From: Siphonodentalium dalli
Lineage: Eukaryota > Mollusca > Scaphopoda > Gadilida > Siphonodentaliidae
DNA: 64,000 bases
Assembly: GCA_032622095.1 (NCBI GenBank)
Contig: CP136065.1
Coordinates: forward strand, 100,255,918 to 100,319,917
Reading direction: 5' to 3'
Shown here piece after piece: positions 50,984-64,000 of the stretch (position 1 is its first letter; each line of letters opens with the position of its first letter). The position numbers and the translations under genes are program-made. A model generated the notes under the pieces. It saw only the letters and a program-made list of their open reading frames with translations, had not been told where the DNA came from and did no database searches.

Positions 50984-52897
50984 GGTAGCAGTACACGATT
51001 TCACGGGTTGTAGGTCATCTGAAAAATAGAAATATAAGTATCTGGGGGGCATAACGGCCAGTGTAGCCTGTGTTAACTGTGTCATTACTGGTTTGAAGGT
51101 TTATTTATTTTACAAAACTGGGAAAGTTCTCAAAAAAGTGCAAAATTTGGATACGCAACAGGGTTTTCGTATTCAGTGAAGGCCAACTCTGTGTTATTGA
51201 TTACAGGAAAATAGCCCGATTTCTCTCCCCTGAATTCTGTCATCTGGGCTCGCAAGACTTTTTTTTTCAAATTGATACGATAACTTTTTTTCTATTTCAA
51301 ATATTTCTCAGTTCTAGCATAGCTCTATCAGGTGGAAGAATCTTATTTACTGACATTCGCTCTATCATGGTCTGTTTTTGGGTTGAAAATGGCCAATTTG
51401 AGTAAAAAAATGGGTAAAATTGAGCGGTTCGTGTGTGCTAACCAAGGGGCATAACTCAATGACAAACTGTACGAAGAACCAAAAGTACATTTATATGATT
51501 ACACCTAAAATTTCTGTCGAAATTAAAACATGCTCGATTGGATATATGCCAACGATAATGGCTTAGCATTGATTTGAAGTACAGTAACCCCTCCCAGGTT
51601 GGCAAAATTGCTGGAAATCGTGTATTGCTACCTAAAGAGACATATCAAATTGGATAAATTAATGAAAATCTACTGAAACATTTTATCTTTCCTATCTTCG
51701 TGTCTGAGTTACTATTGACAGTTTCTATTTATGACTGTTCTCGGAATTAGGTGCATTTGCTTGTAGAGTATTTGTATCAGAGGCTGTAAACTTTGATAGT
51801 ATGGATTCCAGCTTGACAAGTCACTGAATGATCACACCGACAGGGCAAAAAACAAATTCAACGTATGTCTGCTATCGATAAAAAAAAAACATTCCGGTTC
51901 ACATTTGGGGGGGGGGTTGGTTATGTGATTATATATGCATCAGTTACTCTGTACGATTCTTTTCGAGTGGTGCGGTTATGTGTAATTACATAAAATTGAC
52001 ATTAATTTAATGAAACGTGTTGCCACGCAAACATTTCAACAATGGATTTCCTTGGATACCTGGTGTGAAAAGCCATATTAATGTTGGTTATTTAGTCTTG
52101 GTCGTGTTTCCGATTGACCGAGTAATGTCAATATGTATATTGGAGAGGGGGTAAAGTCAGCTACTGAGTTATCACGAACAGCGCGTGAGCACCAGCACCA
52201 TAACAATGGTATATAAGATTCCATAAATAATTAAATAGTGTGATTTCAACTTGACAATTAAGTCATTGAATGTACACCGACCGGCCAAATAAACATGGTT
52301 CACATTTTGGGGGAGGGGTGATTATATATGCATTAGTTATTCCTTACGATTTGTTTGGAATTTTGTTGCGTTCTTACATGTTTATGACTGACCACATAAA
52401 AGTGATTTGCATGTAACGAAATGTGTTGCTAAGGGAACATCCCAACAATGAAACTCCTCGGATACCACCCACCTACGAATAGGCGTATTGATTGATAACA
52501 TATTTGGGGGGGGGGGGGGGGGGTGACAAGAACATTGTCTTAACATATGCGGGGGGATGGGGGGGGGGGGGGCTGGCTAGTAAATAACCACAGTGCATAT
52601 GCTTTGGTCAGCAGAATACAGATGTAATATGTCTGTTCAGACTGCCTTTTTGACTGGGATGTTTAGTTTTAAGGTGGTGGGCATGATGTCACATTTATAA
52701 TTTAACTGTTTTTTTTTCTCTCGCTATAACCATTAATTTGGGTGAATTTGGTTCATTTTTATTGAAACCACACTACTTATATTGACCTTATTTCCCATTC
52801 GCACTGAAGAAACACCATATGTGTTATATATCAAAGTTATCGGTGTACGTCAGAGACTTAACTGGACATTTGCGCGATAACTCTATTTTTCCTTTAA
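50984..52897 (+). repeat. Unit 7: complete, 1,914 bp
   Basis: G-tracts are 18 and 14; otherwise it is as unit 1. MITE begins at 50984. Confidence 0.95.
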
Positions 52898-54811
52898 GGT
52901 AGCAGTACACGATTTCACGGGTTGTAGGTCATCTGAAAAATAGAAATATAAGTATCTGGGGGGCATAACGGCCAGTGTAGCCTGTGTTAACTGTGTCATT
53001 ACTGGTTTGAAGGTTTATTTATTTTACAAAACTGGGAAAGTTCTCAAAAAAGTGCAAAATTTGGATACGCAACAGGGTTTTCGTATTCAGTGAAGGCCAA
53101 CTCTGTGTTATTGATTACAGGAAAATAGCCCGATTTCTCTCCCCTGAATTCTGTCATCTGGGCTCGCAAGACTTTTTTTTTCAAATTGATACGATAACTT
53201 TTTTTCTATTTCAAATATTTCTCAGTTCTAGCATAGCTCTATCAGGTGGAAGAATCTTATTTACTGACATTCGCTCTATCATGGTCTGTTTTTGGGTTGA
53301 AAATGGCCAATTTGAGTAAAAAAATGGGTAAAATTGAGCGGTTCGTGTGTGCTAACCAAGGGGCATAACTCAATGACAAACTGTACGAAGAACCAAAAGT
53401 ACATTTATATGATTACACCTAAAATTTCTGTCGAAATTAAAACATGCTCGATTGGATATATGCCAACGATAATGGCTTAGCATTGATTTGAAGTACAGTA
53501 ACCCCTCCCAGGTTGGCAAAATTGCTGGAAATCGTGTATTGCTACCTAAAGAGACATATCAAATTGGATAAATTAATGAAAATCTACTGAAACATTTTAT
53601 CTTTCCTATCTTCGTGTCTGAGTTACTATTGACAGTTTCTATTTATGACTGTTCTCGGAATTAGGTGCATTTGCTTGTAGAGTATTTGTATCAGAGGCTG
53701 TAAACTTTGATAGTATGGATTCCAGCTTGACAAGTCACTGAATGATCACACCGACAGGGCAAAAAACAAATTCAACGTATGTCTGCTATCGATAAAAAAA
53801 AAACATTCCGGTTCACATTTGGGGGGGGGGTTGGTTATGTGATTATATATGCATCAGTTACTCTGTACGATTCTTTTCGAGTGGTGCGGTTATGTGTAAT
53901 TACATAAAATTGACATTAATTTAATGAAACGTGTTGCCACGCAAACATTTCAACAATGGATTTCCTTGGATACCTGGTGTGAAAAGCCATATTAATGTTG
54001 GTTATTTAGTCTTGGTCGTGTTTCCGATTGACCGAGTAATGTCAATATGTATATTGGAGAGGGGGTAAAGTCAGCTACTGAGTTATCACGAACAGCGCGT
54101 GAGCACCAGCACCATAACAATGGTATATAAGATTCCATAAATAATTAAATAGTGTGATTTCAACTTGACAATTAAGTCATTGAATGTACACCGACCGGCC
54201 AAATAAACATGGTTCACATTTTGGGGGAGGGGTGATTATATATGCATTAGTTATTCCTTACGATTTGTTTGGAATTTTGTTGCGTTCTTACATGTTTATG
54301 ACTGACCACATAAAAGTGATTTGCATGTAACGAAATGTGTTGCTAAGGGAACATCCCAACAATGAAACTCCTCGGATACCACCCACCTACGAATAGGCGT
54401 ATTGATTGATAACATATTTGGGGGGGGGGGGGGGGGGTGACAAGAACATTGTCTTAACATATGCGGGGGGATGGGGGGGGGGGGGGCTGGCTAGTAAATA
54501 ACCACAGTGCATATGCTTTGGTCAGCAGAATACAGATGTAATATGTCTGTTCAGACTGCCTTTTTGACTGGGATGTTTAGTTTTAAGGTGGTGGGCATGA
54601 TGTCACATTTATAATTTAACTGTTTTTTTTTCTCTCGCTATAACCATTAATTTGGGTGAATTTGGTTCATTTTTATTGAAACCACACTACTTATATTGAC
54701 CTTATTTCCCATTCGCACTGAAGAAACACCATATGTGTTATATATCAAAGTTATCGGTGTACGTCAGAGACTTAACTGGACATTTGCGCGATAACTCTAT
54801 TTTTCCTTTAA
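52898..54811 (+). repeat. Unit 8: complete, 1,914 bp
   Basis: G-tracts are 18 and 14; otherwise it is as unit 1. MITE begins at 52898. Confidence 0.95.
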
Positions 54812-56727
54812 GGTAGCAGTACACGATTTCACGGGTTGTAGGTCATCTGAAAAATAGAAATATAAGTATCTGGGGGGCATAACGGCCAGTGTAGCCTGTG
54901 TTAACTGTGTCATTACTGGTTTGAAGGTTTATTTATTTTACAAAACTGGGAAAGTTCTCAAAAAAGTGCAAAATTTGGATACGCAACAGGGTTTTCGTAT
55001 TCAGTGAAGGCCAACTCTGTGTTATTGATTACAGGAAAATAGCCCGATTTCTCTCCCCTGAATTCTGTCATCTGGGCTCGCAAGACTTTTTTTTTCAAAT
55101 TGATACGATAACTTTTTTTCTATTTCAAATATTTCTCAGTTCTAGCATAGCTCTATCAGGTGGAAGAATCTTATTTACTGACATTCGCTCTATCATGGTC
55201 TGTTTTTGGGTTGAAAATGGCCAATTTGAGTAAAAAAATGGGTAAAATTGAGCGGTTCGTGTGTGCTAACCAAGGGGCATAACTCAATGACAAACTGTAC
55301 GAAGAACCAAAAGTACATTTATATGATTACACCTAAAATTTCTGTCGAAATTAAAACATGCTCGATTGGATATATGCCAACGATAATGGCTTAGCATTGA
55401 TTTGAAGTACAGTAACCCCTCCCAGGTTGGCAAAATTGCTGGAAATCGTGTATTGCTACCTAAAGAGACATATCAAATTGGATAAATTAATGAAAATCTA
55501 CTGAAACATTTTATCTTTCCTATCTTCGTGTCTGAGTTACTATTGACAGTTTCTATTTATGACTGTTCTCGGAATTAGGTGCATTTGCTTGTAGAGTATT
55601 TGTATCAGAGGCTGTAAACTTTGATAGTATGGATTCCAGCTTGACAAGTCACTGAATGATCACACCGACAGGGCAAAAAACAAATTCAACGTATGTCTGC
55701 TATCGATAAAAAAAAAACATTCCGGTTCACATTTGGGGGGGGGGTTGGTTATGTGATTATATATGCATCAGTTACTCTGTACGATTCTTTTCGAGTGGTG
55801 CGGTTATGTGTAATTACATAAAATTGACATTAATTTAATGAAACGTGTTGCCACGCAAACATTTCAACAATGGATTTCCTTGGATACCTGGTGTGAAAAG
55901 CCATATTAATGTTGGTTATTTAGTCTTGGTCGTGTTTCCGATTGACCGAGTAATGTCAATATGTATATTGGAGAGGGGGTAAAGTCAGCTACTGAGTTAT
56001 CACGAACAGCGCGTGAGCACCAGCACCATAACAATGGTATATAAGATTCCATAAATAATTAAATAGTGTGATTTCAACTTGACAATTAAGTCATTGAATG
56101 TACACCGACCGGCCAAATAAACATGGTTCACATTTTGGGGGAGGGGTGATTATATATGCATTAGTTATTCCTTACGATTTGTTTGGAATTTTGTTGCGTT
56201 CTTACATGTTTATGACTGACCACATAAAAGTGATTTGCATGTAACGAAATGTGTTGCTAAGGGAACATCCCAACAATGAAACTCCTCGGATACCACCCAC
56301 CTACGAATAGGCGTATTGATTGATAACATATTTGGGGGGGGGGGGGGGGGGGTGACAAGAACATTGTCTTAACATATGCGGGGGGATGGGGGGGGGGGGG
56401 GGCTGGCTAGTAAATAACCACAGTGCATATGCTTTGGTCAGCAGAATACAGATGTAATATGTCTGTTCAGACTGCCTTTTTGACTGGGATGTTTAGTTTT
56501 AAGGTGGTGGGCATGATGTCACATTTATAATTTAACTGTTTTTTTTTCTCTCGCTATAACCATTAATTTGGGTGAATTTGGTTCATTTTTATTGAAACCA
56601 CACTACTTATATTGACCTTATTTCCCATTCGCACTGAAGAAACACCATATGTGTTATATATCAAAGTTATCGGTGTACGTCAGAGACTTAACTGGACATT
56701 TGCGCGATAACTCTATTTTTCCTTTAA
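54812..56727 (+). repeat. Unit 9: complete, 1,916 bp
   Basis: G-tracts are 19 and 15, the same lengths as unit 2. MITE begins at 54812. Confidence 0.95.
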
Positions 56728-58642
56728 GGTAGCAGTACACGATTTCACGGGTTGTAGGTCATCTGAAAAATAGAAATATAAGTATCTGGGGGGCATAACG
56801 GCCAGTGTAGCCTGTGTTAACTGTGTCATTACTGGTTTGAAGGTTTATTTATTTTACAAAACTGGGAAAGTTCTCAAAAAAGTGCAAAATTTGGATACGC
56901 AACAGGGTTTTCGTATTCAGTGAAGGCCAACTCTGTGTTATTGATTACAGGAAAATAGCCCGATTTCTCTCCCCTGAATTCTGTCATCTGGGCTCGCAAG
57001 ACTTTTTTTTTCAAATTGATACGATAACTTTTTTTCTATTTCAAATATTTCTCAGTTCTAGCATAGCTCTATCAGGTGGAAGAATCTTATTTACTGACAT
57101 TCGCTCTATCATGGTCTGTTTTTGGGTTGAAAATGGCCAATTTGAGTAAAAAAATGGGTAAAATTGAGCGGTTCGTGTGTGCTAACCAAGGGGCATAACT
57201 CAATGACAAACTGTACGAAGAACCAAAAGTACATTTATATGATTACACCTAAAATTTCTGTCGAAATTAAAACATGCTCGATTGGATATATGCCAACGAT
57301 AATGGCTTAGCATTGATTTGAAGTACAGTAACCCCTCCCAGGTTGGCAAAATTGCTGGAAATCGTGTATTGCTACCTAAAGAGACATATCAAATTGGATA
57401 AATTAATGAAAATCTACTGAAACATTTTATCTTTCCTATCTTCGTGTCTGAGTTACTATTGACAGTTTCTATTTATGACTGTTCTCGGAATTAGGTGCAT
57501 TTGCTTGTAGAGTATTTGTATCAGAGGCTGTAAACTTTGATAGTATGGATTCCAGCTTGACAAGTCACTGAATGATCACACCGACAGGGCAAAAAACAAA
57601 TTCAACGTATGTCTGCTATCGATAAAAAAAAAACATTCCGGTTCACATTTGGGGGGGGGGTTGGTTATGTGATTATATATGCATCAGTTACTCTGTACGA
57701 TTCTTTTCGAGTGGTGCGGTTATGTGTAATTACATAAAATTGACATTAATTTAATGAAACGTGTTGCCACGCAAACATTTCAACAATGGATTTCCTTGGA
57801 TACCTGGTGTGAAAAGCCATATTAATGTTGGTTATTTAGTCTTGGTCGTGTTTCCGATTGACCGAGTAATGTCAATATGTATATTGGAGAGGGGGTAAAG
57901 TCAGCTACTGAGTTATCACGAACAGCGCGTGAGCACCAGCACCATAACAATGGTATATAAGATTCCATAAATAATTAAATAGTGTGATTTCAACTTGACA
58001 ATTAAGTCATTGAATGTACACCGACCGGCCAAATAAACATGGTTCACATTTTGGGGGAGGGGTGATTATATATGCATTAGTTATTCCTTACGATTTGTTT
58101 GGAATTTTGTTGCGTTCTTACATGTTTATGACTGACCACATAAAAGTGATTTGCATGTAACGAAATGTGTTGCTAAGGGAACATCCCAACAATGAAACTC
58201 CTCGGATACCACCCACCTACGAATAGGCGTATTGATTGATAACATATTTGGGGGGGGGGGGGGGGGGTGACAAGAACATTGTCTTAACATATGCGGGGGG
58301 ATGGGGGGGGGGGGGGGCTGGCTAGTAAATAACCACAGTGCATATGCTTTGGTCAGCAGAATACAGATGTAATATGTCTGTTCAGACTGCCTTTTTGACT
58401 GGGATGTTTAGTTTTAAGGTGGTGGGCATGATGTCACATTTATAATTTAACTGTTTTTTTTTCTCTCGCTATAACCATTAATTTGGGTGAATTTGGTTCA
58501 TTTTTATTGAAACCACACTACTTATATTGACCTTATTTCCCATTCGCACTGAAGAAACACCATATGTGTTATATATCAAAGTTATCGGTGTACGTCAGAG
58601 ACTTAACTGGACATTTGCGCGATAACTCTATTTTTCCTTTAA
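56728..58642 (+). repeat. Unit 10: complete, 1,915 bp
   Basis: G-tracts are 18 and 15, as in unit 4. MITE begins at 56728. Confidence 0.95.
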
Positions 58643-60556
58643 GGTAGCAGTACACGATTTCACGGGTTGTAGGTCATCTGAAAAATAGAAATATAAGTAT
58701 CTGGGGGGCATAACGGCCAGTGTAGCCTGTGTTAACTGTGTCATTACTGGTTTGAAGGTTTATTTATTTTACAAAACTGGGAAAGTTCTCAAAAAAGTGC
58801 AAAATTTGGATACGCAACAGGGTTTTCGTATTCAGTGAAGGCCAACTCTGTGTTATTGATTACAGGAAAATAGCCCGATTTCTCTCCCCTGAATTCTGTC
58901 ATCTGGGCTCGCAAGACTTTTTTTTTCAAATTGATACGATAACTTTTTTTCTATTTCAAATATTTCTCAGTTCTAGCATAGCTCTATCAGGTGGAAGAAT
59001 CTTATTTACTGACATTCGCTCTATCATGGTCTGTTTTTGGGTTGAAAATGGCCAATTTGAGTAAAAAAATGGGTAAAATTGAGCGGTTCGTGTGTGCTAA
59101 CCAAGGGGCATAACTCAATGACAAACTGTACGAAGAACCAAAAGTACATTTATATGATTACACCTAAAATTTCTGTCGAAATTAAAACATGCTCGATTGG
59201 ATATATGCCAACGATAATGGCTTAGCATTGATTTGAAGTACAGTAACCCCTCCCAGGTTGGCAAAATTGCTGGAAATCGTGTATTGCTACCTAAAGAGAC
59301 ATATCAAATTGGATAAATTAATGAAAATCTACTGAAACATTTTATCTTTCCTATCTTCGTGTCTGAGTTACTATTGACAGTTTCTATTTATGACTGTTCT
59401 CGGAATTAGGTGCATTTGCTTGTAGAGTATTTGTATCAGAGGCTGTAAACTTTGATAGTATGGATTCCAGCTTGACAAGTCACTGAATGATCACACCGAC
59501 AGGGCAAAAAACAAATTCAACGTATGTCTGCTATCGATAAAAAAAAAACATTCCGGTTCACATTTGGGGGGGGGGTTGGTTATGTGATTATATATGCATC
59601 AGTTACTCTGTACGATTCTTTTCGAGTGGTGCGGTTATGTGTAATTACATAAAATTGACATTAATTTAATGAAACGTGTTGCCACGCAAACATTTCAACA
59701 ATGGATTTCCTTGGATACCTGGTGTGAAAAGCCATATTAATGTTGGTTATTTAGTCTTGGTCGTGTTTCCGATTGACCGAGTAATGTCAATATGTATATT
59801 GGAGAGGGGGTAAAGTCAGCTACTGAGTTATCACGAACAGCGCGTGAGCACCAGCACCATAACAATGGTATATAAGATTCCATAAATAATTAAATAGTGT
59901 GATTTCAACTTGACAATTAAGTCATTGAATGTACACCGACCGGCCAAATAAACATGGTTCACATTTTGGGGGAGGGGTGATTATATATGCATTAGTTATT
60001 CCTTACGATTTGTTTGGAATTTTGTTGCGTTCTTACATGTTTATGACTGACCACATAAAAGTGATTTGCATGTAACGAAATGTGTTGCTAAGGGAACATC
60101 CCAACAATGAAACTCCTCGGATACCACCCACCTACGAATAGGCGTATTGATTGATAACATATTTGGGGGGGGGGGGGGGGGGTGACAAGAACATTGTCTT
60201 AACATATGCGGGGGGATGGGGGGGGGGGGGGCTGGCTAGTAAATAACCACAGTGCATATGCTTTGGTCAGCAGAATACAGATGTAATATGTCTGTTCAGA
60301 CTGCCTTTTTGACTGGGATGTTTAGTTTTAAGGTGGTGGGCATGATGTCACATTTATAATTTAACTGTTTTTTTTTCTCTCGCTATAACCATTAATTTGG
60401 GTGAATTTGGTTCATTTTTATTGAAACCACACTACTTATATTGACCTTATTTCCCATTCGCACTGAAGAAACACCATATGTGTTATATATCAAAGTTATC
60501 GGTGTACGTCAGAGACTTAACTGGACATTTGCGCGATAACTCTATTTTTCCTTTAA
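58643..60556 (+). repeat. Unit 11: complete, 1,914 bp
   Basis: G-tracts are 18 and 14; otherwise it is as unit 1. MITE begins at 58643. Confidence 0.95.
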
Positions 60557-62469
60557 GGTAGCAGTACACGATTTCACGGGTTGTAGGTCATCTGAAAAAT
60601 AGAAATATAAGTATCTGGGGGGCATAACGGCCAGTGTAGCCTGTGTTAACTGTGTCATTACTGGTTTGAAGGTTTATTTATTTTACAAAACTGGGAAAGT
60701 TCTCAAAAAAGTGCAAAATTTGGATACGCAACAGGGTTTTCGTATTCAGTGAAGGCCAACTCTGTGTTATTGATTACAGGAAAATAGCCCGATTTCTCTC
60801 CCCTGAATTCTGTCATCTGGGCTCGCAAGACTTTTTTTTTCAAATTGATACGATAACTTTTTTTCTATTTCAAATATTTCTCAGTTCTAGCATAGCTCTA
60901 TCAGGTGGAAGAATCTTATTTACTGACATTCGCTCTATCATGGTCTGTTTTTGGGTTGAAAATGGCCAATTTGAGTAAAAAAATGGGTAAAATTGAGCGG
61001 TTCGTGTGTGCTAACCAAGGGGCATAACTCAATGACAAACTGTACGAAGAACCAAAAGTACATTTATATGATTACACCTAAAATTTCTGTCGAAATTAAA
61101 ACATGCTCGATTGGATATATGCCAACGATAATGGCTTAGCATTGATTTGAAGTACAGTAACCCCTCCCAGGTTGGCAAAATTGCTGGAAATCGTGTATTG
61201 CTACCTAAAGAGACATATCAAATTGGATAAATTAATGAAAATCTACTGAAACATTTTATCTTTCCTATCTTCGTGTCTGAGTTACTATTGACAGTTTCTA
61301 TTTATGACTGTTCTCGGAATTAGGTGCATTTGCTTGTAGAGTATTTGTATCAGAGGCTGTAAACTTTGATAGTATGGATTCCAGCTTGACAAGTCACTGA
61401 ATGATCACACCGACAGGGCAAAAAACAAATTCAACGTATGTCTGCTATCGATAAAAAAAAAACATTCCGGTTCACATTTGGGGGGGGGGTTGGTTATGTG
61501 ATTATATATGCATCAGTTACTCTGTACGATTCTTTTCGAGTGGTGCGGTTATGTGTAATTACATAAAATTGACATTAATTTAATGAAACGTGTTGCCACG
61601 CAAACATTTCAACAATGGATTTCCTTGGATACCTGGTGTGAAAAGCCATATTAATGTTGGTTATTTAGTCTTGGTCGTGTTTCCGATTGACCGAGTAATG
61701 TCAATATGTATATTGGAGAGGGGGTAAAGTCAGCTACTGAGTTATCACGAACAGCGCGTGAGCACCAGCACCATAACAATGGTATATAAGATTCCATAAA
61801 TAATTAAATAGTGTGATTTCAACTTGACAATTAAGTCATTGAATGTACACCGACCGGCCAAATAAACATGGTTCACATTTTGGGGGAGGGGTGATTATAT
61901 ATGCATTAGTTATTCCTTACGATTTGTTTGGAATTTTGTTGCGTTCTTACATGTTTATGACTGACCACATAAAAGTGATTTGCATGTAACGAAATGTGTT
62001 GCTAAGGGAACATCCCAACAATGAAACTCCTCGGATACCACCCACCTACGAATAGGCGTATTGATTGATAACATATTTGGGGGGGGGGGGGGGGGTGACA
62101 AGAACATTGTCTTAACATATGCGGGGGGATGGGGGGGGGGGGGGCTGGCTAGTAAATAACCACAGTGCATATGCTTTGGTCAGCAGAATACAGATGTAAT
62201 ATGTCTGTTCAGACTGCCTTTTTGACTGGGATGTTTAGTTTTAAGGTGGTGGGCATGATGTCACATTTATAATTTAACTGTTTTTTTTTCTCTCGCTATA
62301 ACCATTAATTTGGGTGAATTTGGTTCATTTTTATTGAAACCACACTACTTATATTGACCTTATTTCCCATTCGCACTGAAGAAACACCATATGTGTTATA
62401 TATCAAAGTTATCGGTGTACGTCAGAGACTTAACTGGACATTTGCGCGATAACTCTATTTTTCCTTTAA
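60557..62469 (+). repeat. Unit 12: complete, 1,913 bp
   Basis: G-tracts are 17 and 14, the same lengths as unit 0. MITE begins at 60557. Confidence 0.95.
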
Positions 62470-64000
62470 GGTAGCAGTACACGATTTCACGGGTTGTAGG
62501 TCATCTGAAAAATAGAAATATAAGTATCTGGGGGGCATAACGGCCAGTGTAGCCTGTGTTAACTGTGTCATTACTGGTTTGAAGGTTTATTTATTTTACA
62601 AAACTGGGAAAGTTCTCAAAAAAGTGCAAAATTTGGATACGCAACAGGGTTTTCGTATTCAGTGAAGGCCAACTCTGTGTTATTGATTACAGGAAAATAG
62701 CCCGATTTCTCTCCCCTGAATTCTGTCATCTGGGCTCGCAAGACTTTTTTTTTCAAATTGATACGATAACTTTTTTTCTATTTCAAATATTTCTCAGTTC
62801 TAGCATAGCTCTATCAGGTGGAAGAATCTTATTTACTGACATTCGCTCTATCATGGTCTGTTTTTGGGTTGAAAATGGCCAATTTGAGTAAAAAAATGGG
62901 TAAAATTGAGCGGTTCGTGTGTGCTAACCAAGGGGCATAACTCAATGACAAACTGTACGAAGAACCAAAAGTACATTTATATGATTACACCTAAAATTTC
63001 TGTCGAAATTAAAACATGCTCGATTGGATATATGCCAACGATAATGGCTTAGCATTGATTTGAAGTACAGTAACCCCTCCCAGGTTGGCAAAATTGCTGG
63101 AAATCGTGTATTGCTACCTAAAGAGACATATCAAATTGGATAAATTAATGAAAATCTACTGAAACATTTTATCTTTCCTATCTTCGTGTCTGAGTTACTA
63201 TTGACAGTTTCTATTTATGACTGTTCTCGGAATTAGGTGCATTTGCTTGTAGAGTATTTGTATCAGAGGCTGTAAACTTTGATAGTATGGATTCCAGCTT
63301 GACAAGTCACTGAATGATCACACCGACAGGGCAAAAAACAAATTCAACGTATGTCTGCTATCGATAAAAAAAAAACATTCCGGTTCACATTTGGGGGGGG
63401 GGTTGGTTATGTGATTATATATGCATCAGTTACTCTGTACGATTCTTTTCGAGTGGTGCGGTTATGTGTAATTACATAAAATTGACATTAATTTAATGAA
63501 ACGTGTTGCCACGCAAACATTTCAACAATGGATTTCCTTGGATACCTGGTGTGAAAAGCCATATTAATGTTGGTTATTTAGTCTTGGTCGTGTTTCCGAT
63601 TGACCGAGTAATGTCAATATGTATATTGGAGAGGGGGTAAAGTCAGCTACTGAGTTATCACGAACAGCGCGTGAGCACCAGCACCATAACAATGGTATAT
63701 AAGATTCCATAAATAATTAAATAGTGTGATTTCAACTTGACAATTAAGTCATTGAATGTACACCGACCGGCCAAATAAACATGGTTCACATTTTGGGGGA
63801 GGGGTGATTATATATGCATTAGTTATTCCTTACGATTTGTTTGGAATTTTGTTGCGTTCTTACATGTTTATGACTGACCACATAAAAGTGATTTGCATGT
63901 AACGAAATGTGTTGCTAAGGGAACATCCCAACAATGAAACTCCTCGGATACCACCCACCTACGAATAGGCGTATTGATTGATAACATATTTGGGGGGGGG
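62470..64000 (+). repeat. Unit 13: cut by the window end inside the first long G-tract
   Basis: The first 1,531 bp of a standard unit are present, with the MITE from 62470. The window stops inside the long G-homopolymer, so the array continues beyond it. Confidence 0.95.

Larger units (their letters stand above)
38261..64000 (+). repeat. Second tandem array, unit about 1,914 bp (1 deleted + 12 full + 1 cut unit)
   Basis: The motif GGTAGCAGTACACG marks unit starts at 38261, 39497, 41411, 43327, 45241, 47156, 49070, 50984, 52898, 54812, 56728, 58643, 60557 and 62470. Spacing is 1,913-1,916 bp for the 12 complete units. Length differences are fully accounted for by two G-homopolymers (17-19 and 14-15 G). 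Elsewhere the complete units read identically wherever compared by eye. No open frame of note exists in the unit. All units are head-to-tail in one orientation. The array continues past the window end. Confidence 0.97.

Noticed and set aside
38261-64000. rDNA or histone gene tandem array
   Set aside because: The 1,914-bp unit contains no rRNA-like or tRNA-like conserved sequence and no open frame of histone size.

Overview
This window looks like repeat-dominated DNA from an animal genome, and it contains almost no protein-coding sequence. The only recognisable coding segment is one spliced exon with a canonical AG acceptor. The rest is AT-rich satellite, foldback and MITE-like DNA. Phrases such as AAGGGGCATAACTC inside the long repeat unit are of a kind I associate with bivalve or other mollusc genomic repeats, so a marine mollusc is my low-confidence guess. 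Nothing bacterial or viral is visible.

Region 1 (1-35166) is one continuous minisatellite/satellite array with a 22-bp unit, about 1,598 copies, still running at the left edge. Unit variants differ at only a few positions and form long strings that have themselves been copied. Positions 1-9372 recur at 14237-23696 (offset 14,236, then 14,324 after a four-unit insertion). Positions 1-1866 recur at 10805-12670, 1913-2546 at 12893-13526, and 1020-1666 at 9360-10006. Inside the main block there is a further duplication with an offset of about 1,650-1,694 bp. From about 23.7 to 32 kb other variants dominate, and from about 32.06 to 34.56 kb a TTCTGTTT-type subfamily dominates.

Region 2 (35167-38260) is about 3.1 kb of mostly single-copy DNA between two arrays. 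It holds a foldback element with arms of about 84 bp (35291-35499). Next comes the apparent last coding exon of an SLC22-like organic cation/anion transporter (35574-35759), with a possible poly(A) signal at 35970. Further right are a 167-bp-offset tandem duplication (about 37252-37545) and a decayed tandem repeat of about 20 bp (38026-38216). The other transporter exons are not in the window; they are either beyond the 35-kb array or lost.

Region 3 (38261-64000) is a second tandem array with a much longer unit, 1,913-1,916 bp: one deleted unit, 12 complete units and one cut off by the window end. Length differences between units are fully explained by two G-homopolymers. Each unit begins with a 649-bp MITE-like element (19-bp terminal inverted repeats, TAA on both sides), followed by about 1,265 bp that carries an old, diverged internal duplication. 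The left border of the array falls exactly on the MITE terminus, and the first unit has a 686-bp deletion with a 9-bp filler.

I found no convincing new gene system. The unusual content is structural: two unrelated satellite arrays of very different unit size, both apparently amplified recently, flank a stranded transporter exon.
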